Positions 9,919 to 19,285 of a stretch of 39,848 nt of DNA are shown piece after piece. The notes below the pieces were generated by a model that was not told the DNA's origin, made no database searches, and saw nothing but the letters and a program-made list of their open reading frames with translations. The position numbers and the translations under genes are program-made. The DNA comes from a virus. The DNA lies in IMG/VR virus record IMGVR_UViG_3300022908_000069, positions 1-39,848 of that record; one strand, 5' to 3'. Positions within the stretch are counted from its first letter, which is position 1. Every line of letters begins with the position of its first letter.

Positions 9919-11969
9919 CAGAGATTCGCCTTGCACGCGCCGCCAGCGCTGCCGGTCACGGTCACCGGTGCCGCTGCTGCCGCGCCATTGGTTACCGTGG
10001 TGATCGGCGTGCCGATGTCGACTGTGACGATCACGCCACCGCCACCGCCGTAGTTGCCGTTCCCGGCGACGCCCGCACCGCCGCCGCCTGATCCACCGTT
10101 GCCACCGTGGCCGCCGCTCGAATCAAGCGCGTTCGCTGCAGTCGCGCCCGTGAGGAATGCGTAGACGATGCGAATCTCTCCGCCGCCACCACCGCCGCCA
10201 CCACCGCCACCTCCGGCGCCGCTGCCCGTGCCTGCCGATCCGTTCGCGCCGGCGCCGCCGATGCATGCGATCGCACCGGCCGCCGTCGTAGCCGATCGGT
10301 TGATCGTCTTCGCGTAGATCGCCAGGCGCCCACCCGCGCCGCCGCTGCCGCCGCCCTTGCCCCCAGGTGGCGTGCCGCCCGTTGCCGATCGGCCGCAGCC
10401 ACCGCCGCCGCCGCCCGTGCCCGCGGCGACCGGATACAGTGCAACGGTCAGCGTTCCGGAATCCCAGATCTGCGCGACGTCGGTTGATGTCGCGTCGCGC
10501 TGGATGGACGTGGCCTTGTTCGTGCCACCGCCTACGCCGCTCGCTGCGCCCGCGCCTGCACTACCTGCGCCACCGGCGCCGGCCGTTGCGACGCCCGCAG
10601 CAGGACGCCCGCCGAGCCCACCCGCACGCACGTCGACCGCAGTACCTGCAGCACCTGCAGCGCCACCATCGCCGCCGAGCCCCGAGCGCGAGCCGAATGC
10701 GCCAGGCACGCCGGGTGTGTCTGCGACCGCTGCGCCGCCGCCGCATGTGATCGAGTTCGCTGTTGCCGCGGCAAGGTCGAGGACGCCGGACACGTACAAC
10801 TTGAAGCCGGCCATGTAGAGCTTGCCGCCTGTGCACGACAGGTTGTTCAAATAGAGATCGCGGGTTGCAACGTTGGCCGTGCCGATCGGCGAGCCGGCAA
10901 GCGGCGCAAAGCTGGGGCTGTTCGTTCCGTTGAGCGTGAGGTCGCCGTCGCTTCCGTCGCCGAAGTAGATCGCGAGAAAGTCGCTGCCTTCGGCCTGCCC
11001 ATTCGCGTCGCCCGTGAGGAACGAGCCCGGCGAGATCGTCTTGATGCCGGCGACGACCGTCAGCGTCACCGTTCGGGACGTCGTGTTGCCCCAGAAATCG
11101 GTGCAGGTGATCGTCGGCGTGTAGGTGGCCGCGAGCGCTGGATCGACGGCGCCGCTGAGCACACCGGTCAGATCGTCGATCGTGATTCCAGTCGGAAGAC
11201 TCGTAGCCGTCCATGTGATCGGGTCGGTGCCGGCTGGATTCTGAGAGAGCGCGTTATCGACGGCCGTCGCAGTCGTGGTGTAAGGCGCACCTGCAAGGCA
11301 CTTAGGTGGCTGCGCAATCCCGTCGAAAAGGATGTAGCCGATGCTCCGATTGATGACGAGCGGAACGTTGACCGTGACTGACGTTCCGCTACCCGCATCG
11401 GCTGCGGTGATCGTTACCATCGCCTTGGTTCCGATCGAACTCGCATACGTGCCCGTGATCGCGCCGGTCGTGCTCGAAATCGCCAGCGGACTTGGCAGGC
11501 CTGTCGCTGACCACGTGACGACACCGGTCGCACCGACAGCTACGAGGTTGCCGCGATAGGCGGACTGCGCGGTTGCTTCCGCGAGCGATCCGGCGAGCGA
11601 GAACGTTGCACCGATGGTCACGCCGAACACGACCGACACCGATGCGCCGCCGTTGCCCGCGTCGGCCGCGGTGAAGACAGGCTGGTAATAGGCCTGCGCG
11701 GTGCCGGCGCCGCTCCAGATTCCAGTGACCGGATCGATCGACGATCCGGCGGGCAATCCAGTTGCTGACCACGTCAGTGGGCCGACGTAGTTCACCGCCT
11801 GCATCTGGATCGAAAACGCCTGCCCCTTCGGCACGGCGTTCTTCGATGCGTAAAGCGGCGCAGCCGTGGTCGAGATCGGTGGCCACGGTGGCGTGATGAT
11901 GTGATACGTGTCGTCCAACGGCGTGACCGTCGGAGATATTTCGAGCAGGACCTTCGGCTTGGCGCTCAT
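9918..11969 (-). CDS. Ig-repeat and polyglycine tail adhesin
   Basis: 683 residues. Three consecutive Ig-like repeats lie at about 45-115, 125-205 and 215-305; each contains a variant of TWSATGLP followed by a DPVTGxxSG-like turn, typical of putative Ig domains. After a beta-rich linker, residues about 425-680 are strongly glycine-rich, with runs of 8 to 12 glycines separated by short hydrophobic motifs. The pattern recalls the polyglycine sandwich of T-even-like gp38 adhesins, although homology is not claimed. The start overlaps the tape measure stop (ATGA at 11966-11969) and the stop overlaps the next start (TGATG). Likely a surface-exposed receptor-binding or tail-tip decoration protein. 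Confidence 0.65.
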   Translation of the reverse strand: MSAKPKVLLEISPTVTPLDDTYHIITPPWPPISTTAAPLYASKNAVPKGQAFSIQMQAVNYVGPLTWSATGLPAGSSIDPVTGIWSGAGTAQAYYQPVFTAADAGNGGASVSVVFGVTIGATFSLAGSLAEATAQSAYRGNLVAVGATGVVTWSATGLPSPLAISSTTGAITGTYASSIGTKAMVTITAADAGSGTSVTVNVPLVINRSIGYILFDGIAQPPKCLAGAPYTTTATAVDNALSQNPAGTDPITWTATSLPTGITIDDLTGVLSGAVDPALAATYTPTITCTDFWGNTTSRTVTLTVVAGIKTISPGSFLTGDANGQAEGSDFLAIYFGDGSDGDLTLNGTNSPSFAPLAGSPIGTANVATRDLYLNNLSCTGGKLYMAGFKLYVSGVLDLAAATANSITCGGGAAVADTPGVPGAFGSRSGLGGDGGAAGAAGTAVDVRAGGLGGRPAAGVATAGAGGAGSAGAGAASGVGGGTNKATSIQRDATSTDVAQIWDSGTLTVALYPVAAGTGGGGGGCGRSATGGTPPGGKGGGSGGAGGRLAIYAKTINRSATTAAGAIACIGGAGANGSAGTGSGAGGGGGGGGGGGGEIRIVYAFLTGATAANALDSSGGHGGNGGSGGGGAGVAGNGNYGGGGGVIVTVDIGTPITTVTNGAAAAAPVTVTGSAGGACKANL

Positions 11970-14900
11970 ACCATGTGCACCAGCCGAGAGCCGCGCGGTC
12001 CGATCGGCCGGCCACCCATCGGCGGCGGCAGCGGCGTTGTCGGCGAGCCGATAGGGTCACCCGGCCGCGGCGGCATGGGGATGCTTCCGCCTGGGTGTCC
12101 AACGCGATCCGTTCCCGGGCCTCCGCCGAGCAGCGCATCGAGAATCTGCTGCAGCTTGTCGACGATGCTCTTCGTGTTTTCGCCGGCGCTGTCCTTCGCG
12201 TCCATGAGGTTCTGGATGTACTGCGCGGTCTGCGCATCGTTCATGCCGAGGCCCTTCTCGAACGCGGCGATGTCGACGTTCATGCCGGCGAGCACGTCCT
12301 TCCAGTCCTCTTCCTTGGCGCCGGCGATCTCGGCAACATCCTGCGCGAAGGTCTGGTATTGCTGCAACGTCGCCTGCTGCTGGAGCTGGTCGCGCTCCTT
12401 CAGCAGATCATTCAAGCGCGCCTGGTCGGATGCGCTGAGTCCGTTGCTGGACTGCGGGTTGCCCATGCCGCTCGCGTGCTGCTGCGCTGCGATGGCTTCG
12501 GCTTCGTCGAAGATCGGCTTGTATTGCGGCCCAGACGCGTACAGACGGCGCGCGATCTCTTCGACCTGCTCGGCAGTCGCCGTTCCTTCGCGCTCGCCCT
12601 GAAGCGCGAGCTGTAGCTTCTGCTCGTCGTTGTAAGGCGAGTTATCGCCGAGCAATCGGCTCATCGCCTCCGTGGCTTGCTCCGCGGCGGCCGACATCGC
12701 ATCGCCAAAACCGTGCACGGCGCTGCTCGCCGAATTCGCCTCGCCCTGGAGCCGGCTGATTTCTGCGTTGACGTCGTCGAGCGAACCGGTGTTCGTGATG
12801 CCGAGGCCGAACGCGGTCGACTGCGCCGAGGCCTCCAGTTGCTGCAGCAGCTGCGCGTACTGTTTCGCGGCGGCTTCGTGAATATTGGTCAGATCCTCGA
12901 CGGACGCGCCCTCAGCGCCGGCCGCCTTGGCCAGGTCGTTGGCCTGCTTGATGTTCGCCTGCAGCTGATCGGTCAGCTGCGATTCCGCGGCCTCGAAATC
13001 GTCGACGTACGTGGTCGATTTGAATTGCCCGACGAACTGGTCATAGGCCTGCTGCGACTGCGCGATGCGCTGCATCGTCTGGTCGATCGTTTCGCCGATG
13101 CCCTGCATGCCCTCAGCGAGGCCGAGGAACGCGGATAGCGATTGATCGCTGCCGAGCGCGAGGAACTTCGTTCCGTCCTGAAACATTTTCTGCACGCTGG
13201 CGAGGTCGTTCGTCACCGCGGCCAGGGTGTCCGCGTCATCTCGGAATGCGTCGACCGCGTCGTTCAATCTGGCGTCGAACTGATCGAGGATCGCCAGCTC
13301 GTTTTCGGAGACCAGCCGTTCCTCGAATTGCTGCTCGGTCTCGTTCTGGTAGGTCTGGTCGCCGATCGTGGTTGTGGTCGCACCGGTCGGCTGGCCATTC
13401 TTGTCGAACACCTGCGCGAACGATCCGCCGACGACGTCGCCGACCTTCGCGTTGAACTCTTCGGCGAACGAATCGTTGTTGCGCTTCAGCGCATCGTAGA
13501 AATCCTGCACCGCCTTCAGCGTGTCGGCGTCGAGATCGCTGTGGACCGTCCAGTTTTTATCCGACGTGAAGAAACCGCCCTTTGATCGGATGTTCGCGTC
13601 AACGCCGCCGCCGCCACCATCCGGACCGATGCTCTCGGTCATCGTGCCGCCCTGCAGCTTCGGCTTCTGATGACCGAACAGCCGTGACACGATCGAGCTG
13701 CCAGTCAGGATCGATGCGAACTGATCGCCGAACCCGATGCCACGCAGGAACTTGTCGGACAGGTCGACTCCGATCGCGCCAGGTGCCAGCGCGCCGGCGA
13801 TCGGGTTTGAAAACGCCGACGAGAAATCGAAGCCGTTGCTTGCCTGCCAGCCTTGCTTGAAGAGCTTGTTGTCTTCAGCCATGCCCGCGATGATCAGACC
13901 GATGATCGGGATCCAGCTGGCCACCGCGGCGAGCGTGCCGCCTGCGGCTGTCGCGGCTTCCGAGCTCGCTGCGATGGAGTCCGCGCCAACGTTCGCCGCC
14001 GTCGCGCCTTCGAAACCGGCGCCGGCAATGCTGCCGTAACTGGCAAGGTCAGGCCCGACAACGTCGCCGGTGAGAAGGCTAAGGTAGTCCGTGCCAGTGC
14101 CGACCGCGAAGCTCGATGCGGCTCCGCTGGCAGCGCCCGCGCCGCCACCGAAGATGGAGCTGATCGCGCCGGAGAATCCGCCCTGTGAAAATCCAGTCCA
14201 CAGTTTCTGGCCAGCACTGAGCCAGCCAGGCGCAGACGTCAGGTAGCCCCCGACCCCGGCGCTCTGCCCGGCCGCGCCGGCCACCGCGGCGGCACCGCCG
14301 CCGCTAGCGCCGCTGAACAGACCGCCAAGCGTCGGCAGCAGCGAGAATCCAGCCGAGCCGCCGAAGATGCTGTCGAGCAGCGGGTTGATGACGGCCAGCT
14401 TCAGAAAGTAGCTGAGGATCGCCTCCGACACCTGTTTGGCGACATCCTCGAGCGCCTCCATCGCGCTGCCGCCTTCGACCAGATCCTTCGCGAAATCGTC
14501 GGCAACCGTCGTGCCGGCCTGCTGGAAAATATCTATCCAGTCCTTTGCGGCCTGCTGGTTCGCCTTCAGTTCGTCATCCAGCGCTTTATGCGCGGCAACG
14601 TCGCCGGTGATCGCGTCGACTTCCGCTTGGCTGAGCTCCGGGCTCGCGCGAAGGTGCGCCTCGTACTGCTTTCGCGCTTCGTTCTCGGCGGCGATGATTG
14701 CCGTCAGCTGCTCGTGAGCCGTTCCGGTCGTCGCGATCAGCCGGGTTTCATCATCCAACTTGATATGCAGCTGGCCAACGATGTCGGCCTGATCCTTCAA
14801 CCTGTCAGTGGTCTGGGTCAGCGAGCTGACAAGGCCCGCTTCCCCTTGCTGCCACAGTTCGAGCACCCGCTCGAACGGAACACCTTCGATCGCGGCCTTG

Positions 14901-16765
14901 TTCGCAGCCGCGGCCAGATCGTCCATGCTCTTGTTGTAGTCACTGATGGCCTTTTGGTACGGCGACCCGAACTTGGCGTTGATGCCGTCGACCGCAGACT
15001 GGAGCTTTAGCAACGACTCCGCGGAATTGTCCTGATAGGCCTTGGTTTCCTTGACCTTGGCGGTGTAGCTGCCCTGTGACTTGTCGGCCGCATCAAGGGC
15101 TACCTGAAGTTTCTGGAGCGCCGCGCTCTCCTGCGCGTGCACGATCGTTGCGTCAGCACCGTCGGCGATCATCTGCCGCGCGGCTTCATGAATACGATCA
15201 ACGCCGGCGAAGTACTTCGCCATGTTGCCTTCGATCTGGCCGCCGACGAATGACCTCGCCGCGTCCGTCACGGCGGAAGCGAATTCGCGCATATCAGCGG
15301 ACGCGGTGACTACCGTCTGATGCTGCTTGTCGAGCTTCGCCTGGAGATCGGCAAGCTCTGTCTTCAGGTCGGTGATCGCCTGCGCAGCTGTGCCGGCGCC
15401 GAGCGTTCCATAGCCCCCGGCATTCGGAACTGACGCCATCGACTTGGCGTTTTCTTCGTTGAGCTTTTGCAGCGCTTCAAGGGCCACGATGGTGGCCTTC
15501 GAATTGTCGATCTGTTTTTGCGTGACCTTGTCGAGCGAATCGACACGTAGGAGATCCGTTTGCACCGAATCCGCTGTGACGTTCTTCAGCAGGTCCTCCG
15601 CCGTGCGAAGCGTGTCAGCGGCTTTCGCTGCTTCGGTCTCGTGCGTGGCCAGCTCGTAGATGCCAACACCTGCCAGAGCGATCAGCCCGGGCAAGCCACC
15701 TATGACGGCAAGCAAGCTTCCGCCGGCCGCGGTGACTCCCGCCATTGCCACTTCGGTCGCAGCCAAGCCGCCAGTCATCTCGGCCCATATGGAAGCACCG
15801 ATGACTGCTTCCGCGGAAAGTGACGCCAGCGAAGCGGCAGCGCCCACGGCCCATTGCGCGAGCTTGAATTCGGCGAGCAACTCAATGACCGAAATCAGCG
15901 TGCCGAGATTGTTCGCGAGCGCGAGCACCGTCTTTCCGGCGGCATCGAGTCCTTCGCGGAAGCCCTCGCTGTCCATCGCGTCGACAAACAGATGCGAGAT
16001 CGTCTCGATCGCAGGCGCGAGCGCCACGCCGATCTGATTGCCGAACCCGAGCATGCGAGCACCGATCGCATCAAGCGCGTCGTTCGCCTCGAGCAACGCC
16101 TTGTTGTCCTGGTCGGACAGGACGATGCCGAAGACGCGCGCCTGGTCGGTCGCTTTCTGGAAACCGTCGCCGAGCTCGTTGAAGAGCTTCGCGTTCTGCG
16201 CCGCGCCGCGGCCGAACAGCTCCATCATGATGGCGGTCTTGTTCGTGCCGTCCGCCATCTCGGACAGGTGCTGTGTGGTGACCTGGATCAGTTGATCCGG
16301 ATCCTTCATCAGCTCCTTGACCTGCGTCGACGAGATGCCGAGCGCGCGGAAGGCTTCAACCTGCTGCGCGCTGCCGGCCGCGGCTTCGGTGGCGGATCGC
16401 TCCAGCTTCACGAACGCGCCGGCCGCATCGTCCAGACTGCCGCCCGTGGTGGCCGCCACGAACTGGATCGTCTGCAGGGTTTCCGCCGATGCGCCGAGCG
16501 ACGCCCTCAGCTTGTCGATTTTCTCGGCGGTCTCGATCGCCTCGATGCCGAGCGCGCCGAGCTCCTGAATGCCAATGCCGATGCCGAGCGCCGCAGCGAT
16601 CCCTTCGATCGTGCTCTGGATGTTTTCGCCGGCTTCATGCCATTGGCGTTGAATCTCCTTCGTGGCTTTGGAGTTCTCGGACTGCACCTTCCCGAGGTCG
16701 CTGACCATGTTCGCGATATTCGCGAGCACATCGATGTTGATCGCGCCGGCGGAGTTCGTTGACAT
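11966..16765 (-). CDS. Tail tape measure protein
   Basis: 1599 residues, the longest gene of the window. It sits after the frameshifting tail chaperones, the diagnostic position. The N-terminus is helical (about 1-50) followed by hydrophobic segments near 55-75. A long alanine- and glutamine-rich coiled-coil body follows, with a hydrophobic helical block around 270-380, a Gly/Ala-rich stretch near 840-950, and a proline-rich end. Tape measures set tail length at about 0.15 nm per residue, which would give a tail near 240 nm and hence a siphovirus (inference). Upstream of its ATG only a weak GGAAT ribosome site is present, because the U tract of an intrinsic terminator (16777-16803) occupies the leader. 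Confidence 0.95.
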   Translation of the reverse strand: MSTNSAGAINIDVLANIANMVSDLGKVQSENSKATKEIQRQWHEAGENIQSTIEGIAAALGIGIGIQELGALGIEAIETAEKIDKLRASLGASAETLQTIQFVAATTGGSLDDAAGAFVKLERSATEAAAGSAQQVEAFRALGISSTQVKELMKDPDQLIQVTTQHLSEMADGTNKTAIMMELFGRGAAQNAKLFNELGDGFQKATDQARVFGIVLSDQDNKALLEANDALDAIGARMLGFGNQIGVALAPAIETISHLFVDAMDSEGFREGLDAAGKTVLALANNLGTLISVIELLAEFKLAQWAVGAAASLASLSAEAVIGASIWAEMTGGLAATEVAMAGVTAAGGSLLAVIGGLPGLIALAGVGIYELATHETEAAKAADTLRTAEDLLKNVTADSVQTDLLRVDSLDKVTQKQIDNSKATIVALEALQKLNEENAKSMASVPNAGGYGTLGAGTAAQAITDLKTELADLQAKLDKQHQTVVTASADMREFASAVTDAARSFVGGQIEGNMAKYFAGVDRIHEAARQMIADGADATIVHAQESAALQKLQVALDAADKSQGSYTAKVKETKAYQDNSAESLLKLQSAVDGINAKFGSPYQKAISDYNKSMDDLAAAANKAAIEGVPFERVLELWQQGEAGLVSSLTQTTDRLKDQADIVGQLHIKLDDETRLIATTGTAHEQLTAIIAAENEARKQYEAHLRASPELSQAEVDAITGDVAAHKALDDELKANQQAAKDWIDIFQQAGTTVADDFAKDLVEGGSAMEALEDVAKQVSEAILSYFLKLAVINPLLDSIFGGSAGFSLLPTLGGLFSGASGGGAAAVAGAAGQSAGVGGYLTSAPGWLSAGQKLWTGFSQGGFSGAISSIFGGGAGAASGAASSFAVGTGTDYLSLLTGDVVGPDLASYGSIAGAGFEGATAANVGADSIAASSEAATAAGGTLAAVASWIPIIGLIIAGMAEDNKLFKQGWQASNGFDFSSAFSNPIAGALAPGAIGVDLSDKFLRGIGFGDQFASILTGSSIVSRLFGHQKPKLQGGTMTESIGPDGGGGGVDANIRSKGGFFTSDKNWTVHSDLDADTLKAVQDFYDALKRNNDSFAEEFNAKVGDVVGGSFAQVFDKNGQPTGATTTTIGDQTYQNETEQQFEERLVSENELAILDQFDARLNDAVDAFRDDADTLAAVTNDLASVQKMFQDGTKFLALGSDQSLSAFLGLAEGMQGIGETIDQTMQRIAQSQQAYDQFVGQFKSTTYVDDFEAAESQLTDQLQANIKQANDLAKAAGAEGASVEDLTNIHEAAAKQYAQLLQQLEASAQSTAFGLGITNTGSLDDVNAEISRLQGEANSASSAVHGFGDAMSAAAEQATEAMSRLLGDNSPYNDEQKLQLALQGEREGTATAEQVEEIARRLYASGPQYKPIFDEAEAIAAQQHASGMGNPQSSNGLSASDQARLNDLLKERDQLQQQATLQQYQTFAQDVAEIAGAKEEDWKDVLAGMNVDIAAFEKGLGMNDAQTAQYIQNLMDAKDSAGENTKSIVDKLQQILDALLGGGPGTDRVGHPGGSIPMPPRPGDPIGSPTTPLPPPMGGRPIGPRGSRLVHMV

Positions 16766-16776
16766 CGGGATTCCGG

Positions 16777-16803
16777 AAAAGAAAAGGGCCGCGAATGCGG
16801 CCC
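16777..16803 (-). terminator. Intrinsic terminator between tail chaperones and tape measure
   Basis: Perfect 7-bp GC stem: 16797-16803 pairs with 16786-16792, loop 16793-16796. On the minus strand it is followed by TTTTCTTTTC. It lies entirely in the 47-nt gap before the tape measure gene and would lower tape-measure transcription relative to the tail tube. Confidence 0.75.
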
Positions 16804-16812
16804 ATTGGGGTT

Positions 16813-17351
16813 TCAGTTTTTCTTGCCGTACTTGCGTTGGAAGTCGGCGGCGATCTCGCGCGCGCGCTGACCAGCAAGTTCGTTGTAGAGCGTCGAATCC
16901 TTATCCTTGAGCGAGAAGTGCGCGACGATCTCGACGATGTCGTAGACGGTCATTCGCTCTTCGAGCTCGGACGGAAGGCATCCGAATTTCTCGATCGCGA
17001 CGTCTACGAAGAAGCTTCGCTGGCCGTCGCTGAAGAGTTTTTTCCGGCTTCCTCCACGGTCGGTTTCTGGAAGCTGTTCACGGCGACCTGGTAGGCGTGG
17101 ATCTGGTCGGCATCCCACTCGTCGTTGATGGACTTGACGGTGAGGAAGTTCTTACCTTCCTCGTTGATCACGGACGCGGCGATCAGCTTCAGGTTCAGGG
17201 TTGCCCAGGCAACGGCGCCCGGCGCTTCACCCGGCGCGCAGCCCTTGCGGAGTTCGTCGAAGTACTGCGCTCGATCGAGCACCTTCATGCGTTTCAGCGT
17301 GACGGTGTCGGTCTTGTCGCCGTATTTGATTTCAATGGTTTCGGTCTTCAC
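16813..17351 (-). CDS. Tail assembly chaperone, -1 frameshift product (lambda gpGT type)
   Basis: The fusion product reads 105 codons of the upstream chaperone, slips back one base at the heptamer A AAA AAC (17043 to 17037) and continues for 74 codons in the second frame, giving 179 residues. The second-frame part starts LFSDGQRSFFVDVAI and ends with a basic GKKN. It has no good start of its own (an internal ATG at 16953 would leave only 46 residues), which supports frameshifting. In lambda and many siphophages the shifted form brings tape measure and tail tube together during assembly and is absent from virions. The open frame itself extends to 17118. Stop lies 47 nt before the tape measure gene. 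Confidence 0.8.
17004..17351 (-). CDS. Tail assembly chaperone, zero-frame product (lambda gpG type)
   Basis: 115 residues from a GTG at 17351 with AAGGA about 6 nt upstream on the minus strand. Sequence starts KTETIEIKYGDKTDTVTLKR, a small beta-rich domain followed by helices, as in tail chaperones located between tail tube and tape measure. The last ten codons after the slippery heptamer give SSATASEASS and then TAG. Most ribosomes would make this short form. Acts in the cytoplasm during tail assembly, holding the tape measure protein in soluble form (known for the family). Confidence 0.85.
   Translation of the reverse strand: MKTETIEIKYGDKTDTVTLKRMKVLDRAQYFDELRKGCAPGEAPGAVAWATLNLKLIAASVINEEGKNFLTVKSINDEWDADQIHAYQVAVNSFQKPTVEEAGKNSSATASEASS
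17037..17043 (-). other. -1 programmed frameshift slippery site (A AAA AAC)
   Basis: On the minus strand the zero frame reads GGA AAA AAC TCT. The heptamer A AAA AAC obeys the X XXY YYZ rule exactly and shifting by -1 joins the zero frame to the second chaperone frame, which remains open for 74 codons downstream while the zero frame stops at 17004-17006. Confidence 0.85.
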
Positions 17352-17447
17352 GGTGTGTCCTTATGGAAGATCGACCGACAGCGGCGCCGAGGAACGCGCA
17401 CCGCCATGCGCAACACCGCTGCCAGTCGAAGCGGGGTCAGCTAGCGG

Positions 17448-18008
17448 TCAATGGAACTCGGTGCTGAGTTCGCCGGCGACGACCCACTGCGACCCGCCCG
17501 TCCACTGGATGGCAAAGTCGGCGCGGTCGATGTCGTTGTCGGTCTTCTTCGGCGAGAACTGGCTGATGTAGCCACGGCCGATCGTCCCGTCGCGCGTCCA
17601 TTTCGGCGTCGGGGTTGCCGTGTCCATCGGCGGGGTCAGCACGTCGTCGACGCCTTCCAGCGTCGGCTCGTCGTCGCTGCCGCTGTCGCCGACAAACACG
17701 TCGACGCCGTCGATCAGGCCGCCGGCGCAGGCTTCCTGCAACGACTTCAGTTTCTGATGGCCAGGGATCGACTTGATCAGGATCAGTTCGCCCGACGCTT
17801 CGTCGGGGGCGATGCGGCCCGCGGCGTATTCGTCGTGCGTCTTGGAGTCCATGTTCGACTTGTCGATCTTCGACGTCTTACCGCCGCCGACAGCCGACAG
17901 ACCCTTCAGGGCCGGGACCGCGATGATGACTGCGGGGTCTACGGTGCGATCGACGATGAAGACGACCGAGCCGACGGTGGCTTTCGACTGCGTGTTGTTC
18001 GTAGGCAT
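17448..18008 (-). CDS. Major tail (tube) protein
   Basis: 186 residues from the ATG at 18008, chosen because AGGAAAA lies just upstream on the minus strand; a longer frame opens nine codons earlier but lacks a ribosome site. The protein is soluble. It has the composition of siphophage tail-tube subunits and lies between head-completion genes and the tail chaperones. The C-terminal part (RADFAIQWTGG) ends in a beta-rich segment. It polymerises into the tail tube (family knowledge). A strong intrinsic terminator lies immediately upstream, so its own promoter or antitermination must feed it. Confidence 0.85.
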   Translation of the reverse strand: MPTNNTQSKATVGSVVFIVDRTVDPAVIIAVPALKGLSAVGGGKTSKIDKSNMDSKTHDEYAAGRIAPDEASGELILIKSIPGHQKLKSLQEACAGGLIDGVDVFVGDSGSDDEPTLEGVDDVLTPPMDTATPTPKWTRDGTIGRGYISQFSPKKTDNDIDRADFAIQWTGGSQWVVAGELSTEFH

Positions 18009-18033
18009 TGGCTTTTCCTGCGGGGTTTCGGGC

Positions 18034-18057
18034 AAAAAAAACCCCGCAAATGCGGGG
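18034..18057 (-). terminator. Intrinsic terminator upstream of the tail tube gene
   Basis: Textbook structure on the minus strand: stem 18052-18057 with 18042-18047 (CCCCGC/GCGGGG), loop of 4 nt, followed by eight consecutive T (18041 to 18034). It sits in the 75-nt gap between the tail-completion gene and the tail tube gene. Confidence 0.85.
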
Positions 18058-18083
18058 TGGGTTTCATCTGTACGTCTGCTGCC

Positions 18084-18482
18084 CTATCGGGACGTCCAGA
18101 AGCTGAAATCTCGGCTGTCGCGCCAGCGCTTGGTATCCGGCTCGACGCGACGGCCGTTGTACGCAATGCACCGAATGCCGGCGCCGTATTGGTTCATTGC
18201 CGCGGTGCTCTGCAGCGCTTGCTCGATCGCCCATGCCAACGCCTTCGCGCCGTCGTTGTCATCGGCCCAGGCATCGATCTGGATCCGTTCGTTCGTCGCG
18301 CGCGGCGACGTGTCCATCACGTTCTCCGGCCTGCCGACGACCATGCAGTACGTGGCCGCCGGCATCGGCGTGTCCTGCGGAATCTCGTCCGGGTACAGCT
18401 TGCAAGCCGCGCCGGCACCGATCAGCGCACCGACGCCGGCATTCGCCGAAACGATCGCGAACAGGATTTCATCGGCGGTCAT
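18084..18482 (-). CDS. Tail completion protein (DUF3168-like)
   Basis: 132 residues starting MTADEILFAI. The ATG overlaps the upstream stop (ATGA at 18479-18482), which rejects the much longer open frame through it. The pattern of an N-terminal helix, a PDEIPQDTPMPAATY segment and a TNERIQIDAWAD strand is that of the DUF3168/gp17-like tail terminator family. In HK97- and SPP1-type phages this protein caps the tail tube and joins it to the head. Last gene of the head-tail joining block, followed by an intrinsic terminator. Confidence 0.8.
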   Translation of the reverse strand: MTADEILFAIVSANAGVGALIGAGAACKLYPDEIPQDTPMPAATYCMVVGRPENVMDTSPRATNERIQIDAWADDNDGAKALAWAIEQALQSTAAMNQYGAGIRCIAYNGRRVEPDTKRWRDSRDFSFWTSR

Positions 18483-18958
18483 CGTTTCGACTCCTGCGTC
18501 GCGGCGGCCACGCCATCGGCCAGAGATGCGCGGAACACTTCCAGCGCCTCCGTTTTCTTCGTTTCGAACGCCGGCCGAAGGAACGGCTCGGCGCGCATCT
18601 TCGACGTGCCGTACTCGACGAACACGCCGTAGTACGCATCCCCGATCACGCGCACGCGCTGGTTCGCGCCGCGCAGGATGCGCAGCACGCGCTTCTCTTT
18701 CGCGCTGTACCTGATCTTGCGCACGCTCACGACGTAATAGGCCGTGCTCGCATCGCGCCCCTTGCGGCGGAACACCGCGATCGCATCGCGCAACGCGCCC
18801 GATCGCACCGGCACACGCACGATCGCCTCCGCCTTGAATACGGCAGCTGCGGCGAGCGTTGCCTTCCACAGGTATTTCTTACCGATCTTCTCGCTGAATC
18901 CCTTCAGCGCTTCCCCGAGCTCGGCCAGGCCACCGACCCGCACCTCGATTGCGCTCAT
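18479..18958 (-). CDS. HK97 gp10-like head-tail joining protein
   Basis: 159 residues. The family hallmark is the C-terminal motif VEYGTSKMRAEPFLRPAF at about 117-134, preceded by VPVRSGALRDAI at about 49-60, both typical of HK97-gp10-like proteins. These act at the neck or tail terminator during head-tail joining. It overlaps both neighbours by 4 nt (ATGA), so stoichiometry is probably linked by translational coupling. Confidence 0.9.
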   Translation of the reverse strand: MSAIEVRVGGLAELGEALKGFSEKIGKKYLWKATLAAAAVFKAEAIVRVPVRSGALRDAIAVFRRKGRDASTAYYVVSVRKIRYSAKEKRVLRILRGANQRVRVIGDAYYGVFVEYGTSKMRAEPFLRPAFETKKTEALEVFRASLADGVAAATQESKR

Positions 18959-19284
18959 CCCGCATTTACGCCTTCCGAGCAGTACAGGAGCATCCAGCCG
19001 CGGCGAGTCCGATCCTTCATGACGGCGGCGATGTTGAAAATGCTGTCGTCACAGCGCGCGCGCATCTTCGCCTTCACGCCAGGCAGGTAGCGGATGGTGA
19101 TCTTCGTGGTCACCTCGCTCTGCTGCTGCGACGCCTCGAAGAACTCGCGGCCACTGACCGGCAGAATTTCTGCGGGCACGCCTTCGGCGAACACTGCCGG
19201 GGTGCGCACTACGCCGCCCGTCGACGTCCGCGTCTCGACCCAATCGTCTATGTCGATGAAACTGTTCAGCCGCGTGATCTGCAC
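18955..19284 (-). CDS. Head-tail adaptor / head closure protein
   Basis: 109 residues. Sequence contains RLNSFIDIDDWVETRTSTGG and later EVTTKITIRYLPGVKAKMR, the layout of the phage head-tail adaptor family (SPP1 gp16/HK97 gp7-like head closure). It plugs the portal-connector channel after packaging (family knowledge). Position between the gp6-like connector and the gp10-like gene fits exactly. Confidence 0.85.
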   Translation of the reverse strand: MQITRLNSFIDIDDWVETRTSTGGVVRTPAVFAEGVPAEILPVSGREFFEASQQQSEVTTKITIRYLPGVKAKMRARCDDSIFNIAAVMKDRTRRGWMLLYCSEGVNAG

Positions 19285-19285
19285 G

